This document shows positions 47,826 to 57,648 of a DNA stretch of 64,000 nt, piece after piece. The stretch's first letter is position 1; the number at the start of each line of letters is the position of its first letter. The notes beneath the pieces were generated by a model. It was given only the letters and a program-made list of their open reading frames with translations. It was not told where the DNA came from and ran no database searches. The position numbers and the translations under genes are program-made. This stretch comes from Staphylococcus intermedius NCTC 11048 (GTDB lineage Bacteria > Bacillota > Bacilli > Staphylococcales > Staphylococcaceae): positions 1 to 64,000 of the forward strand of contig NZ_PPQH01000040.1 in assembly GCF_002902385.1 (NCBI RefSeq), in the 5' to 3' direction.

Positions 47826-47872
47826 TTGAAAATGACATGAAAACTTATTATAATAATAAATAAAGCGTTTTC
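47826..47872 (+). promoter_or_regulatory. ccpA promoter with cre-like autoregulatory site
   Basis: TTGAAA (47826-47831), 17-base spacer, TATAAT (47849-47854), a near-consensus SigA promoter. AATAAAGCGTTTTCT (47858-47872) matches the cre consensus at 13 of 15 positions (the TG is missing) and covers the start of transcription. Confidence 0.7.
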
Positions 47873-47886
47873 TAGGAGGAAAGATT

Positions 47887-48876
47887 ATGACTGTAACCAT
47901 ATATGATGTGGCGAGAGAAGCAAGAGTGTCTATGGCAACGGTATCACGTGTCGTGAATGGTAATCAAAATGTGAAGCCCGAAACAAGAGACAAAGTAAAT
48001 GAAGTAATTAAACGTTTGAATTATCGTCCCAATGCAGTAGCAAGAGGATTAGCAAGCAAAAAAACGACGACAGTAGGTGTGATTATTCCGGATATTTCTA
48101 ACATCTACTATTCGCAATTGGCACGTGGATTGGAAGATATTGCGACGATGTATAAATATCACACGATTATTTCGAACTCAGATGATGATCCTGAGAAAGA
48201 AAAAGAAATCTTTAACAATTTATTAAGTAAACAAGTTGATGGCATCATTTTCCTCGGTGGTACGTTGACTGATGAGATTAAAGAACAAATTAACCGAGCG
48301 TCCATTCCTGTTGTGGTATCAGGAACAAATGGTAAAGATGATGGTATCGCATCCGTTAACATTGATTTTGTACAAGCAAGTAAGGAAGTGACAGCGCAGT
48401 TAATCAAATCAGGCTCTAAAAAGTTTGCTTTCGTTGGTGGTGGCTACTCTAAAAAAGCACAAGAAGATATTTACGAAGGTCTTAAAGAAGTTTTAGAGCA
48501 ACACCAACTTGCCGTTGATGAACATTTATTATATGTCGGTAATGAAACGTATAAAGATGGATTACGCGCATATGAAAAACTAAGTCATTATCAACCAGAT
48601 GCAGTATTATCTATTAGTGACGAACAAGCGATTGGCATTGTTCACGGTGCGTTAGATCACGGATTAGAAGTACCGAAAGACATTCAAGTTGTCAGCTTTA
48701 ACAACACACGTTTAGTTGAAATGGTACGACCACAACTATCAAGTGTGATTCAACCTTTATATGATATCGGTGCGGTAGGTATGCGTCTCTTAACGAAATA
48801 TATGAATAATGAAGATATTGAAAATCCGAATGTAATCTTACCACATAAAATTCAATATCGTGGGACGACACGTTAA
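47887..48876 (+). CDS. ccpA: Catabolite control protein A
   Basis: 329 residues, LacI/GalR family. DNA-binding head [20 protein letters not shown] (3-22) with hinge ALxxK-like [17 protein letters not shown]; the core has [16 protein letters not shown] and the HPr-Ser46-P contact region. Master regulator of carbon use, acting on cre sites after binding phosphorylated HPr. Four candidate targets, including its own promoter, acsA, putA and fhs, carry cre-like sites in this window. AGGAGG before the ATG. Confidence 0.97.
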   Translation: MTVTIYDVAREARVSMATVSRVVNGNQNVKPETRDKVNEVIKRLNYRPNAVARGLASKKTTTVGVIIPDISNIYYSQLARGLEDIATMYKYHTIISNSDDDPEKEKEIFNNLLSKQVDGIIFLGGTLTDEIKEQINRASIPVVVSGTNGKDDGIASVNIDFVQASKEVTAQLIKSGSKKFAFVGGGYSKKAQEDIYEGLKEVLEQHQLAVDEHLLYVGNETYKDGLRAYEKLSHYQPDAVLSISDEQAIGIVHGALDHGLEVPKDIQVVSFNNTRLVEMVRPQLSSVIQPLYDIGAVGMRLLTKYMNNEDIENPNVILPHKIQYRGTTR

Positions 48877-48887
48877 AAATTGCATTA

Positions 48888-48932
48888 AAAAAGGACGAAT
48901 GAAGCGTAGTTATACGTGGACTCGTCCTTTTT
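48888..48932. terminator. Bidirectional terminator between ccpA and acuC
   Basis: AAAAAAGGACGA with TCGTCCTTTTT around a 21-base loop containing TATACGT; T and A runs on both sides. Confidence 0.82.
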
Positions 48933-48960
48933 GATATGTCAGTATATTGTTGTGTGAGAG

Positions 48961-50118
48961 TTAAAACCAACTTAAAATATTTTCAGCGACTTGGTTATTC
49001 TGTTGTGTAATTTCTGCGCGTCGAGGTATGGGTTCGTAATCTTGAAATTGTTCTTCCCAATATTCTGGAATCGGGACAGGACTATAATGACGCCATTTGT
49101 TCAACCAGTCTTCAGGCAAGCGCCCATGCAGTCGAGGTTGGTCGATTAAACTGAGATAAATATGACTCCATGCTCTTGGTACGACGCGCCATATATTGTA
49201 ACCTCCGCCACCTAACATGATTTGCTTACCATCACAATATTTTTCAGCGATTTCGGTAATGATATAAGGAATTTCATAAAGTGTATTTAAATCACAACTC
49301 ATATGTGTTAAAGGGTCTAAATAATGAATATCCGAACCATTCACACTGACAATAAAATCAGGTTGAAAGGATTCAGCAACTTGATGCAATGTCTTTTTAA
49401 AAACATCTAAAAAAGAGTCGTGTTCTGTATATGGTTCGAGTGGGACATTGATTGAATAGCCAAAGCCTTGGTCTGTCCCTCGCTCTGTGTAATGGCCGGA
49501 ACCTGGAAATAAAAATTTACCTGTTTCATGTATAGAATAGTTCATCACTTGATCCGAAGTATAAAACGTCCATTGCACCCCATCCCCATGATGTGCATCA
49601 GTATCGATATACATTACTCGTTGATGATATTTTTCATTAAGGTATTTGATGTAAATGGCCGCATCATTGTACACACAAAAACCACTTGCACGACCTTCAT
49701 GTGCATGGTGTAATCCGCCTCCTAAATGACAGCCATTACGAAATCTTCCTTCCATAATTGCATCGACTAAATTTAAACCCCCACCGATTATCGTTGCAGT
49801 GCTTCGATGTATACGCGAAAAGACATGTGTATCTTCATCGTCTAAGCCATATTTTTGTTGTTCATCAGGGGCGAGTAAGTTTTTTTCACCGCGCATCACC
49901 GCCTGAATGTAATCATATTTATGCACCATCGCAATCTCATCAATAGTCGCTTGTCTTGGTTTAATAATTTGGGATTTAGATAAAAACCCTGTCGATAGTA
50001 AAAGTTCTGTTGTCAGTTTCACCCGCATTTGATTGAATGGATGTTTATTATGGAAGCGATAGCGTAGTAAGGCATCGGAATAAACATACCCCGTTTCTCG
50101 TTGTGACTGATTTGTCAT
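48961..50118 (-). CDS. acuC: Acetoin utilization protein AcuC (class I-like lysine deacetylase)
   Basis: 385 residues, histone deacetylase fold. Zinc and charge-relay residues are in GGGLHHAHEGRASGFCVYND and YIDTDAHHGDGVQWTFY, later SVNGSDIHYLDP and MLGGGGYN. In B. subtilis AcuC removes the acetyl group from AcsA, reactivating it. Starts 14 bases after acuA on the same strand; both lie divergent from acsA. Confidence 0.94.
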   Translation of the reverse strand: MTNQSQRETGYVYSDALLRYRFHNKHPFNQMRVKLTTELLLSTGFLSKSQIIKPRQATIDEIAMVHKYDYIQAVMRGEKNLLAPDEQQKYGLDDEDTHVFSRIHRSTATIIGGGLNLVDAIMEGRFRNGCHLGGGLHHAHEGRASGFCVYNDAAIYIKYLNEKYHQRVMYIDTDAHHGDGVQWTFYTSDQVMNYSIHETGKFLFPGSGHYTERGTDQGFGYSINVPLEPYTEHDSFLDVFKKTLHQVAESFQPDFIVSVNGSDIHYLDPLTHMSCDLNTLYEIPYIITEIAEKYCDGKQIMLGGGGYNIWRVVPRAWSHIYLSLIDQPRLHGRLPEDWLNKWRHYSPVPIPEYWEEQFQDYEPIPRRAEITQQNNQVAENILSWF

Positions 50119-50132
50119 ATCACATCCCCCCT

Positions 50133-50765
50133 TTAGAAAAAGAAACGATTCATAAACCTAATATCATCAAAAGCTTCCATTTGGTCTACTGTAATGTTTT
50201 TGCCAATGCGTGCCATTAAACAATTGGCAGGATGACTTGTGATTTCTGGGTCGTCAGTGGCAAAAACTTCTAACCCCCCATTTGACATCATCCGCTGCAT
50301 TAATTTTTTATATTCAAAAACGTCGAGTTTTGAGTTTTTCAAATCCCAATGCCAATAGTATTCGGTCGTTATGATGATGTAGTCTTCCAATTCAGGACTG
50401 CGCGTGCTCACTTTTAACAGCATGCGACCTAATCCTAATCCTCGATAGTCTAAACTAATTTCTATCGCACCAAGTTCTAATAAATAGGGGAGTTGACCTT
50501 CAGACCATCTTTCCATTGGATCCGGATATAAATACGTCACGTAACCAATAATATGATTTTCCTTGCGAATGATGTAAATGCGCCCCTCGTCTAACGTACT
50601 GATATCTTGAATCGCTTCAAATTGCTCAATAGGAATTCGAAATGCATCGAGACCTTCATCAAAAGTAAAAGTTTGTAATTGTGTTTTAGAAACAGGGCCT
50701 TCAATGATAAACGTTTGTCCTTCGACAGTATAGCTTTCATGTTCATAGGTTTTAATATGTTTCAT
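50133..50765 (-). CDS. acuA: Protein acetyltransferase AcuA
   Basis: 210 residues, GNAT fold. LGAIEISLDYRGLGLGRMLLK (about 103-123) is the acetyl-CoA motif. In B. subtilis AcuA acetylates the catalytic lysine of AcsA and shuts it off. ATG 50765 is 8 bases from AAAGGAG; the ORF extends 16 codons further without support. A -10 TATAAT lies about 40 bases upstream on this strand with a weak -35. acuC follows in one transcript. Confidence 0.93.
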   Translation of the reverse strand: MKHIKTYEHESYTVEGQTFIIEGPVSKTQLQTFTFDEGLDAFRIPIEQFEAIQDISTLDEGRIYIIRKENHIIGYVTYLYPDPMERWSEGQLPYLLELGAIEISLDYRGLGLGRMLLKVSTRSPELEDYIIITTEYYWHWDLKNSKLDVFEYKKLMQRMMSNGGLEVFATDDPEITSHPANCLMARIGKNITVDQMEAFDDIRFMNRFFF

Positions 50766-50856
50766 GGGCACATCTCCTTTCTTACATATTGCACTATTTT
50801 TATTATATGACAACGTACACTTAATTTCACCTTAAATTCTGAATAAGTACAATTTT

Positions 50857-50885
50857 TTGAAAACAATACGCGCATAGGGTATAAT
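50857..50885 (+). promoter_or_regulatory. acsA promoter
   Basis: TTGAAA (50857-50862), 17-base spacer, TATAAT (50880-50885): a near-perfect SigA promoter; the start of transcription is expected near 50892. Confidence 0.85.
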
Positions 50886-50895
50886 GATGTTAGTT

Positions 50896-50910
50896 TTGAA
50901 AGCGATTACA
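50896..50910 (+). promoter_or_regulatory. Perfect cre site at the acsA transcription start
   Basis: TTGAAAGCGATTACA fits WTGNAANCGNWNNCW at all 15 positions, about +5 to +19 of the acsA transcript, the position for CcpA roadblock repression. Confidence 0.88.
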
Positions 50911-50931
50911 CAATACAAGGGGGTACTTGTG

Positions 50932-52641
50932 ATGAAAGTCGAAGTTTACAAAGGGGAGCAAGGCAACTTCAATTTAACTGATTATCAAGCAACATATGAC
51001 CAGTTTGATTGGAAAGAAGTAGAGAAAGTATTTTCTTGGTACGAAACTGGAAAAATCAACATGGCATACGAATGTATCGATCGTCATGTACATGAAGGTA
51101 AAGCAGATAAAATTGCTTTAAATTATAAAGATAATCGACGAAAAGAAAGTTATACATTTAAAGATTTACAAGAAAAATCAAATCAAGCTGCAAACGTATT
51201 GAAAGACAAAGCCAATGTTCAAAAAGGGGATCGTGTTTTCATTTTCATGCCACGTACACCAGAACTTTACTTTGCATTTTTTGGCATCTTAAAATTAGGC
51301 GGTATTGTAGGACCTTTATTTGAAGCATTTATGGAAAAGGCAGTGAAAGACCGTTTGGAAAATAGTGATGCGAAAGTCATTATTACGACGAATAGTTTAT
51401 TATCGCGTATTCCACAAGATCAACTTCCGAATTTAGAAACGATTGTTGTTGTTGATGATGAGGTCGATGCAAAGTATGTGGACTTTAATCAAGAAATGAC
51501 ATCAGCATCAACATCTTTTGACATCGAATGGTTAGACCGTGAAGACGGATTAATATTACATTATACATCTGGTTCAACTGGTCAACCAAAAGGTGTGTTA
51601 CATGTACAAGAAGCGATGTTACTGCATTACATTTCGGGTCAATATGTCCTCGATTTTCAAGAAGATGATGTGTATTGGTGTACGGCAGATCCAGGTTGGG
51701 TAACTGGTACATCTTACGGTATTTTCTCACCATGGCTTCACGGCGTAACAAACTGTATTGCGGGTGGACGTTTTTCACCGGAGAATTGGTATTCTATGAT
51801 AGAAGATTTCAAAGTGACAATTTGGTATACCGCACCGACTGCATTACGTATGCTCATGAGTGCAGGTGATGACTTAGTTGAAAAATATGACTTGTCTACA
51901 GTGAGAAGTATTTTATCAGTAGGTGAACCACTGAATCCAGAAGTCATTAAGTGGGCGAAAAAAGTTTACGGCAAACGTGTATTGGATACGTGGTGGATGA
52001 CTGAGACAGGTGGCCATATGATCGTCAACTACCTTGCAGAAGATATTAAACTCGGTTCAATGGGTAAACCACTACCTGGTATTGAAGCTGGGATTATTGA
52101 TAATGAAGGGAACGTCTTACCACCGAATCGTATGGGTAACTTAGCGATTAAAAAAGGTTGGCCGTCTATGATGCGTCAAGTTTGGAAAAATCCTGAAAAA
52201 TATCAATCTTATTTTATTGGTGACTGGTACGTGTCAGGTGACTCAGCTTACCAAGATGAAGATGGATACTTCTGGTTCCAAGGTCGTGTTGATGATGTGA
52301 TTATGACGGCTGGTGAACGTGTCGGTCCATTCGAAGTGGAATCTAAATTAGTAGAACATGAAGCAGTAGCAGAAGCGGGTGTCATTGGTAAACCTGATCC
52401 AGTGCGTGGTGAAATTATTAAAGCATTCGTTGCATTGCGTCAAGGTTATGAGCCTTCTGATGAATTGAAAGAAGATATTCGTAAGTTTGTTAAAGAAGGG
52501 TTAGCTGCCCATGCAGCACCGAGAGAAATTGAATTTAAAGATAAGTTACCGAAAACGCGTTCAGGTAAAATCATGCGCCGTGTGTTAAAAGCATGGGAAC
52601 TCGATTTACCGACAGGCGATTTAAGCACTATGGAAGATTAA
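50932..52641 (+). CDS. acsA: Acetyl-CoA synthetase (AMP-forming)
   Basis: 569 residues. Adenylation core LHYTSGSTGQPKGVLHVQ (about 216-233), WWMTETGG, and the C-terminal acetylatable lysine in PKTRSGKIMRR (about 550). Converts acetate, ATP and CoA to acetyl-CoA, for scavenging acetate once glucose is gone. ATG 50932 gives MKVEVYKGEQG as in S. aureus; the ORF start at 50884 includes the operator. Controlled by CcpA (cre) and by AcuA/AcuC. Confidence 0.96.
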   Translation: MKVEVYKGEQGNFNLTDYQATYDQFDWKEVEKVFSWYETGKINMAYECIDRHVHEGKADKIALNYKDNRRKESYTFKDLQEKSNQAANVLKDKANVQKGDRVFIFMPRTPELYFAFFGILKLGGIVGPLFEAFMEKAVKDRLENSDAKVIITTNSLLSRIPQDQLPNLETIVVVDDEVDAKYVDFNQEMTSASTSFDIEWLDREDGLILHYTSGSTGQPKGVLHVQEAMLLHYISGQYVLDFQEDDVYWCTADPGWVTGTSYGIFSPWLHGVTNCIAGGRFSPENWYSMIEDFKVTIWYTAPTALRMLMSAGDDLVEKYDLSTVRSILSVGEPLNPEVIKWAKKVYGKRVLDTWWMTETGGHMIVNYLAEDIKLGSMGKPLPGIEAGIIDNEGNVLPPNRMGNLAIKKGWPSMMRQVWKNPEKYQSYFIGDWYVSGDSAYQDEDGYFWFQGRVDDVIMTAGERVGPFEVESKLVEHEAVAEAGVIGKPDPVRGEIIKAFVALRQGYEPSDELKEDIRKFVKEGLAAHAAPREIEFKDKLPKTRSGKIMRRVLKAWELDLPTGDLSTMED

Positions 52642-52652
52642 GAGAAAAATGA

Positions 52653-52688
52653 AAAGGTTTGGGCAACGTCATGTCCAAGCCTTTTTTT
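52653..52688 (+). terminator. acsA terminator, target of the group II intron
   Basis: AAGGTTTGG with CCAAGCCTT (one wobble) and inner GCA/TGT pairs, followed by T7. The intron begins three bases after the T run (T7-GA-intron). Confidence 0.85.
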
Positions 52689-52690
52689 GA

Positions 52691-54559
52691 GTGCGCCCGG
52701 CATGGGTAACATCTTGACGGTGAAAGTCCGTTACAGGTTTGGTAGTAGGAACTGTTAGCGAAAGACAAGGGTGTCCATTGCGAAGTGGAATCTGAAGGAA
52801 GTCGGACGCAAACACTCGCACTGACGAACAGAAATATCATACTAAGGCTATGTAGAATGGATGAATCTGCTCAACAAGATGAAGTCCGATACTACCCGAG
52901 TTCTATATAGTAAATGATGCGGTGACATGAGTGGAAAGGGGTTACACCTTACCCGGGGAGGTCTCATCAGCGGTATGTTTCTACCGTAGTAACAACGAAT
53001 GATGAGAAGTCAGCAGAAGTCATAGTAGGGAAAATGTACCGAAGGACTGAACAATATTCAATACAAAGTAAAGATTGGAGGTTATAGATTTACGACGTAC
53101 AGAATACGGTGTTAGCCGGCAACTTATGGAAGGATAAGTAGTGGAACGAAAAGAATACATAAGTGTGTACAGTAAATCTTAGGTGAAATGAAAGAAATGT
53201 ATCGTAAGTCTCCATCATTGATGGAGCTTGTTGTAAGACCCGACAACATAGAAAAAGCTATCAAGAAGGTTAAGAAAAACAAAGGTGCTCCTGGAATTGA
53301 CGGCATGAAAGTCAGTGAACTCCATGCTCACTTTGCGCAGTACTTTTCGCAGATAACGAAAAAACTGCTTGATGGTACATACCAACCTCAAGCAGTTCGA
53401 AAAGTTCAAATCCCCAAATCAAATGGGAAAATGCGTGTACTTGGTATTCCTGTCGCTAGAGATAGAGTAATACAACAAGCCATTAGACAAGTGATTGAAC
53501 CAGGCATCGACCGAACATTTTCAAATCATAGCCATGGTTTCAGACCTCATCGTAGCACAGGAACAGCACTTAAGCAATGTGCTGCCTACTACGAAGAAGG
53601 CTATAAAATAGCCGTGGATTGTGATTTGAAACAGTGCTTTGACATGTTGAATCATGATAAGCTGATGTATTTGTTCGAACGCCATGTTCAAGATAAGTCA
53701 ATTTCCATATTTATCCGTAGAAGTCTACAAGTAGGTGCTATTGACCTATCTGGCGAAGTCGCAGAAAGAAAGATAGGTGCACCACAAGGGGGCGTTATCT
53801 CTCCCTTACTATGTAATATCTATCTACATGAACTGGATAAAGAACTCGAAAAGCGTGGACATCGTTTTGTACGATATGCCGATGACTTTGTCATCTTTGT
53901 ACGCACAAAACGTGCAGGTGAACGCGTCATGTCGAGTGTAACGAAATTCATTGAAAAGCAACTGAAGTTGGTTGTCAACGAAGATAAAAGTAGAGTAGGA
54001 GCTGTTACACGTTTAAAGTTCTTGAGTTGTCTAATAACCAAGGTAAATGGGGTTTGTCGTTTCAGACCGACTACGGAAGCAAAAAGAAATTTAATACGCA
54101 CCTTAAGGAAAATAACGAAACGAAATAGACCCGGTACTTTTAAAGAAATTATCACTGAAATTAACCGAGTGACTCGAGGTTGGATAAATTACTTTGGTAG
54201 AGGTTTTATCAGAGGATTTATTGAAACCACACAATCTTGGTTAAACCGCCGACTTAGACAACTCATTCTTAAACGGTGGAAAAGAGTTAGAACTAAATAT
54301 AAAATGTTGCGTCAATATGGTCTTGACCATAGAAGTGCAATGAAAATCGCACAGTCTCGCAAGAAATACTGGCGGTTATCAAACACGCACGAGGTTCATC
54401 GTGCACTTACAACAAAACAACTCTACAAGTGGGGGCTGATACCATTAGCCCAGCTTGCAGAGCTGGCTTACGCAAGATATTGAACCGCCGAGTACGGAAC
54501 CGTACGCTCGGTGGTGTGAGAGGACGAATAGTCAATTAATGACTATTCTCCTACTCGAT
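52691..54559 (+). mobile_element. Group II intron, class C type
   Basis: 5' end GTGCGCCCGG (consensus GTGYG) and a 500-base structured leader (domains I-IV) carrying a reverse transcriptase. At the 3' end a domain V stem-loop (CCGCCGAGTACGGAACCGTACGCTCGGTGG, split here as 54485-54514) is followed by domain VI (GAATAGTC-AATTAAT-GACTATTC) with a candidate branch A in CCTACTC, and end ...CGAT. About 1,869 bp. It sits directly behind the acsA terminator as class C introns do. The 3' end could be off by one base. Confidence 0.9.
53188..54483 (+). CDS. ltrA: Group II intron-encoded reverse transcriptase/maturase
   Basis: 431 residues. RT domains: KKNKGAPGIDGMKVSEL (RT0/1), SHGFRPHRSTGTALKQ, DCDLKQCFDMLNHD, GAPQGGVISPLLCNIYLHELD, then YADD at 230-233. 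The maturase X domain follows with RVTRGWINYFGRG and RRLRQLILKRWKR. No endonuclease (HNH) domain, which fits class C introns that use single-stranded or terminator DNA as target. Start ATG 53188 after AGGTGA. The reading frame is intact, so the intron may be active. Confidence 0.95.
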   Translation: MKEMYRKSPSLMELVVRPDNIEKAIKKVKKNKGAPGIDGMKVSELHAHFAQYFSQITKKLLDGTYQPQAVRKVQIPKSNGKMRVLGIPVARDRVIQQAIRQVIEPGIDRTFSNHSHGFRPHRSTGTALKQCAAYYEEGYKIAVDCDLKQCFDMLNHDKLMYLFERHVQDKSISIFIRRSLQVGAIDLSGEVAERKIGAPQGGVISPLLCNIYLHELDKELEKRGHRFVRYADDFVIFVRTKRAGERVMSSVTKFIEKQLKLVVNEDKSRVGAVTRLKFLSCLITKVNGVCRFRPTTEAKRNLIRTLRKITKRNRPGTFKEIITEINRVTRGWINYFGRGFIRGFIETTQSWLNRRLRQLILKRWKRVRTKYKMLRQYGLDHRSAMKIAQSRKKYWRLSNTHEVHRALTTKQLYKWGLIPLAQLAELAYARY

Positions 54560-54656
54560 TGGACTGATATTTTTGAATGATGTTGAAGCTGTCGAAAAAT
54601 GAGAGTGAAGGAGACATAAAAATTGAATGCTATTGTTTGTCATTATTTCAGAAAAG
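54560..54656 (+). repeat. 3' remainder of a terminator-linked repeat split by the intron, copy E
   Basis: TGGACTGATATTTTTGAATG and, further on, GAAAAATGAGAG, ATAAAAATTGAATGCTATTG and TTTGTCATTATTTCA, run parallel to 62520-62625 of the element at 62486 and to copy D read in reverse. Together with the acsA terminator upstream of the intron it looks like one old copy. Confidence 0.45.
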
Positions 54657-54670
54657 AGGCTTGTTTTTGT

Positions 54671-54743
54671 TCGACAATCACTCCATTGTTCGTTATGATT
54701 AGTATTGAAACAGCTTAATATATTTTACTTGTATGCGTTTACA
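54671..54743 (+). promoter_or_regulatory. fhs promoter and cre-like site
   Basis: TCGACA (54671-54676), 17-base spacer, TATGAT (54694-54699). TTGTATGCGTTTACA (54729-54743) matches the cre consensus at 14 of 15 positions, about +25 to +38 of the expected transcript. Confidence 0.6.
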
Positions 54744-54784
54744 TAACGTCATCATTTCTCAAATTGATTAAGGGGTTGAATCTT

Positions 54785-56452
54785 GTGAGTCATTTATCAG
54801 ATTTAGAAATTGCAAATCAATCAACATTAAAACCAATTAAGGAAATTGCTGAAAAAGCAGGTATTTCCGAAGATGCACTCGAGCAATATGGGCACTACAA
54901 AGCGAAAATTGATATTTCCAAAATTCAAACTAAAAATGAAAAAGGGAAAGTCGTCTTAGTGACAGCTATGAGTCCAACACCAGCTGGAGAAGGAAAATCG
55001 ACAGTGACAGTTGGGTTGGCAGATGCATTCCAACAGATCAATCAAAATGTCATGGTCGCATTGCGTGAGCCTGCACTCGGGCCAACATTCGGTATTAAAG
55101 GTGGCGCAACAGGTGGCGGATACGCGCAAGTGCTCCCAATGGAAGACATTAATTTGCATTTTAATGGTGATTTCCACGCGATCACAACAGCCAATAATGC
55201 ACTGTCTGCATTTATTGATAATCATATTCATCAAGGTAACGAACTCGGTATTGATCAACGTCGTATTGAGTGGAAACGTGTGTTAGACATGAACGACCGT
55301 GCTTTACGTCAAGTGATTGTCGGCCTAGGTGGTCCAACACAAGGTGTACCAAGAGAAGATGGTTTCAATATTACAGTTGCATCAGAAATTATGGCAATTC
55401 TTTGTTTGAGTACAGGTATCAAAGACCTTAAAGAAAGTATTTCGAAAATTACGATAGGTTATACACGCGACCGTCAACCTGTTACTGTGAAAGACTTAGG
55501 TGTAGAAGGCGCATTAGCGATGATTTTAAAAGATGCCATTAAGCCGAACCTTGTTCAAACAATTGAAGGCACACCTGCGCTTATTCACGGTGGACCTTTT
55601 GCGAACATTGCACACGGTTGTAACTCGATTATCGCCACAGAAACAGCACGTGATTTGGCAGATATCGTCGTGACAGAAGCGGGCTTTGGTTCTGATCTAG
55701 GTGCTGAAAAATTCTTAAACATTAAATCTCGAAAAGCAGACTTTGAACCGGATGCAGTCGTGATTGTTGCAACGATTCGTGCGCTTAAAATGCATGGTGG
55801 CGTAGCGAAAGACAATTTAAAAGAAGAAAATGTTGAAGCACTTAAATCAGGAATTGCAAACTTAGAACGTCACGTCCAAAATATTCGCAAATTCGGTTTA
55901 GAACCTGTTGTCGCATTGAATGCATTTATTCATGATACAGAAGCAGAATTTGAATTTGTAGAGCAATGGGCGAAAGACAATCATGTCCGTTTATCATTAA
56001 CAGAAGTTTGGGAAAAAGGCGGTAAAGGCGGTACAGACTTAGCAGAAAAAGTACTTGAAGTCATCCGTGAACCTAAACAATTTAAACGTTTGTATGAATT
56101 AGAAATGCCACTTGAAGAGAAAATCGAAAAAATCGTCAAAGAAATTTATGGCGGTTCAAAAGTGACATTTACATCAAAAGCACAAAAACAATTGGCACAG
56201 TTTAAAGCAAATGGTTGGGATCATTATCCAGTATGTATGGCCAAAACACAATATTCATTCTCGGATGATCAAACACAACTCGGTGCACCATCTAATTTCG
56301 AAATTACGATTCGTGAACTCGAAGCTAAAACAGGTGCGGGCTTTATCGTTGCGTTAACAGGTGCCATTATGACAATGCCAGGTTTACCGAAAAAACCGGC
56401 TGCATTAAAAATGGACGTAACAGAAGACGGCCATGCGATTGGTTTATTCTAA
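54785..56452 (+). CDS. fhs: Formate--tetrahydrofolate ligase
   Basis: 555 residues, same as S. aureus Fhs. P-loop [18 protein letters not shown] (near residues 58-75), [24 protein letters not shown] cut here to [17 protein letters not shown], and the C-terminal [17 protein letters not shown]. Makes 10-formyl-THF from formate and ATP for purine and fMet synthesis. The start is taken as GTG 54785 ([14 protein letters not shown]) after AAGGGG; upstream codons are not conserved in my recollection. Confidence 0.96.
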   Translation: MSHLSDLEIANQSTLKPIKEIAEKAGISEDALEQYGHYKAKIDISKIQTKNEKGKVVLVTAMSPTPAGEGKSTVTVGLADAFQQINQNVMVALREPALGPTFGIKGGATGGGYAQVLPMEDINLHFNGDFHAITTANNALSAFIDNHIHQGNELGIDQRRIEWKRVLDMNDRALRQVIVGLGGPTQGVPREDGFNITVASEIMAILCLSTGIKDLKESISKITIGYTRDRQPVTVKDLGVEGALAMILKDAIKPNLVQTIEGTPALIHGGPFANIAHGCNSIIATETARDLADIVVTEAGFGSDLGAEKFLNIKSRKADFEPDAVVIVATIRALKMHGGVAKDNLKEENVEALKSGIANLERHVQNIRKFGLEPVVALNAFIHDTEAEFEFVEQWAKDNHVRLSLTEVWEKGGKGGTDLAEKVLEVIREPKQFKRLYELEMPLEEKIEKIVKEIYGGSKVTFTSKAQKQLAQFKANGWDHYPVCMAKTQYSFSDDQTQLGAPSNFEITIRELEAKTGAGFIVALTGAIMTMPGLPKKPAALKMDVTEDGHAIGLF

Positions 56453-56486
56453 TTCAGTTTCATTTATGTTTCATGAACAGTATAAA

Positions 56487-56525
56487 GAAAAGGGCTTGGA
56501 AAACTAAATTCCAAGCCCTTTTTCA
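56487..56525. terminator. Terminator of fhs
   Basis: AAAAGGGCTTGGAA with TTCCAAGCCCTTTT, perfect 14-bp stem, 9-base loop, T run. Confidence 0.9.
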
Positions 56526-56614
56526 CGTGCCGTCTTAATCTCGGAACGCGAATCTATTATCGTAATCGTAAAATACGGTGGTTTTAGTGGTCCAGCAAGA
56601 GTCATACATCGAGA

Positions 56615-57511
56615 TTAATTGTACAAATGTTCATAAATATCATAGTTGAGTGCTTTGGTATACGCATCTTTTGATATCTTCTTTTCTACTAACATTCGTT
56701 TTAATACGTAATGTTGACGGTGAATCGAATATGAAACATCATCTTCATCTTTAAGTGTGCCATCATGATTGAATGGTGTATATGCATAAGGACTTTGTAA
56801 TAATCCGACGAGGTAAGCGGCTTCAGCTAAGTTTAATGTTTTCGGTGGTTTTCCGAACAATCCATATGAAGCTGAAGTAATACCCGTCACGTTTTGTCCA
56901 TTAGTATCCAGCCCGAACGGCACAAGATTTAAATACGTGTAAATAATTTCGTCCTTTGATAAAATGTGTTCAATTCGTAATGCATACATAATTTCTTTCG
57001 CTTTACGGTCATAAGTGCGTTCTTTCGTCAGGATTTGATTTTTGACAAGTTGCTGCGTAATCGTACTACCACCTGTCGGAAATTGGGTATCAAAAATATC
57101 TTGGAACATCGCTCTTAAAATGGCTTTAGGTAATACGCCATTGTGAACGTAAAAATCAGCATCTTCGGAAGCGACTAATGCTTTTGTCACATAGGGTGAA
57201 ACTTCAGCAGGACCTGCGATTAAACTCGGTTCTTGTTCATTATAAAGTGCAATAAAGTCGGTGTTTTCAGGTTGTTCAACGTTCAGTTCTGGCAGGCGAG
57301 TGACTTGTTGGATTAAATCATGATCATTGAGTGAATTTGAATCTGAGACAATACTCGCAAAGTAGCCGAGTAATAATCCGCATATAAAAATAAACCCAAT
57401 GAGCAAAAAAAGAACAAACGAAATGATGAATTGCTTAATTTTACGCATGTAAAAGTCAAAACGCTTGAACGACATATGAGTAGTGCATTCACGTTGTTCA
57501 TTCTTCTCCAT
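56615..57511 (-). CDS. sgtA: Monofunctional peptidoglycan glycosyltransferase (GT51)
   Basis: 298 residues. A cytoplasmic tail, one membrane helix (about 26-52) and an extracellular GT51 domain: catalytic E116 in ALVASEDADFYVHNGV, GGSTITQQLVKNQ (147-159), and LNLVPFG with later NLAEAAYLVGLLQSP. It polymerises lipid II into glycan chains but has no transpeptidase domain. Called sgtA from its place between fhs and tyrS as in S. aureus. GGAGG lies 10 bases before the ATG. Confidence 0.88.
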   Translation of the reverse strand: MEKNEQRECTTHMSFKRFDFYMRKIKQFIISFVLFLLIGFIFICGLLLGYFASIVSDSNSLNDHDLIQQVTRLPELNVEQPENTDFIALYNEQEPSLIAGPAEVSPYVTKALVASEDADFYVHNGVLPKAILRAMFQDIFDTQFPTGGSTITQQLVKNQILTKERTYDRKAKEIMYALRIEHILSKDEIIYTYLNLVPFGLDTNGQNVTGITSASYGLFGKPPKTLNLAEAAYLVGLLQSPYAYTPFNHDGTLKDEDDVSYSIHRQHYVLKRMLVEKKISKDAYTKALNYDIYEHLYN

Positions 57512-57591
57512 TGGTCACAAACCTCCATTAATTTTTACCAACAGTATAGCATATTTACAAAATTGCGTCGTGATACATTGTGATTTTAGGA

Positions 57592-57620
57592 TTGACTTTA
57601 AAATCATATATCTTTATAAT
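57592..57620 (+). promoter_or_regulatory. Promoter of the tyrS T-box leader
   Basis: TTGACT, 17-base spacer, TATAAT: near-consensus SigA promoter. Confidence 0.85.
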
Positions 57621-57648
57621 GAATAGCAATCACATTAAGGTTTGAAAT

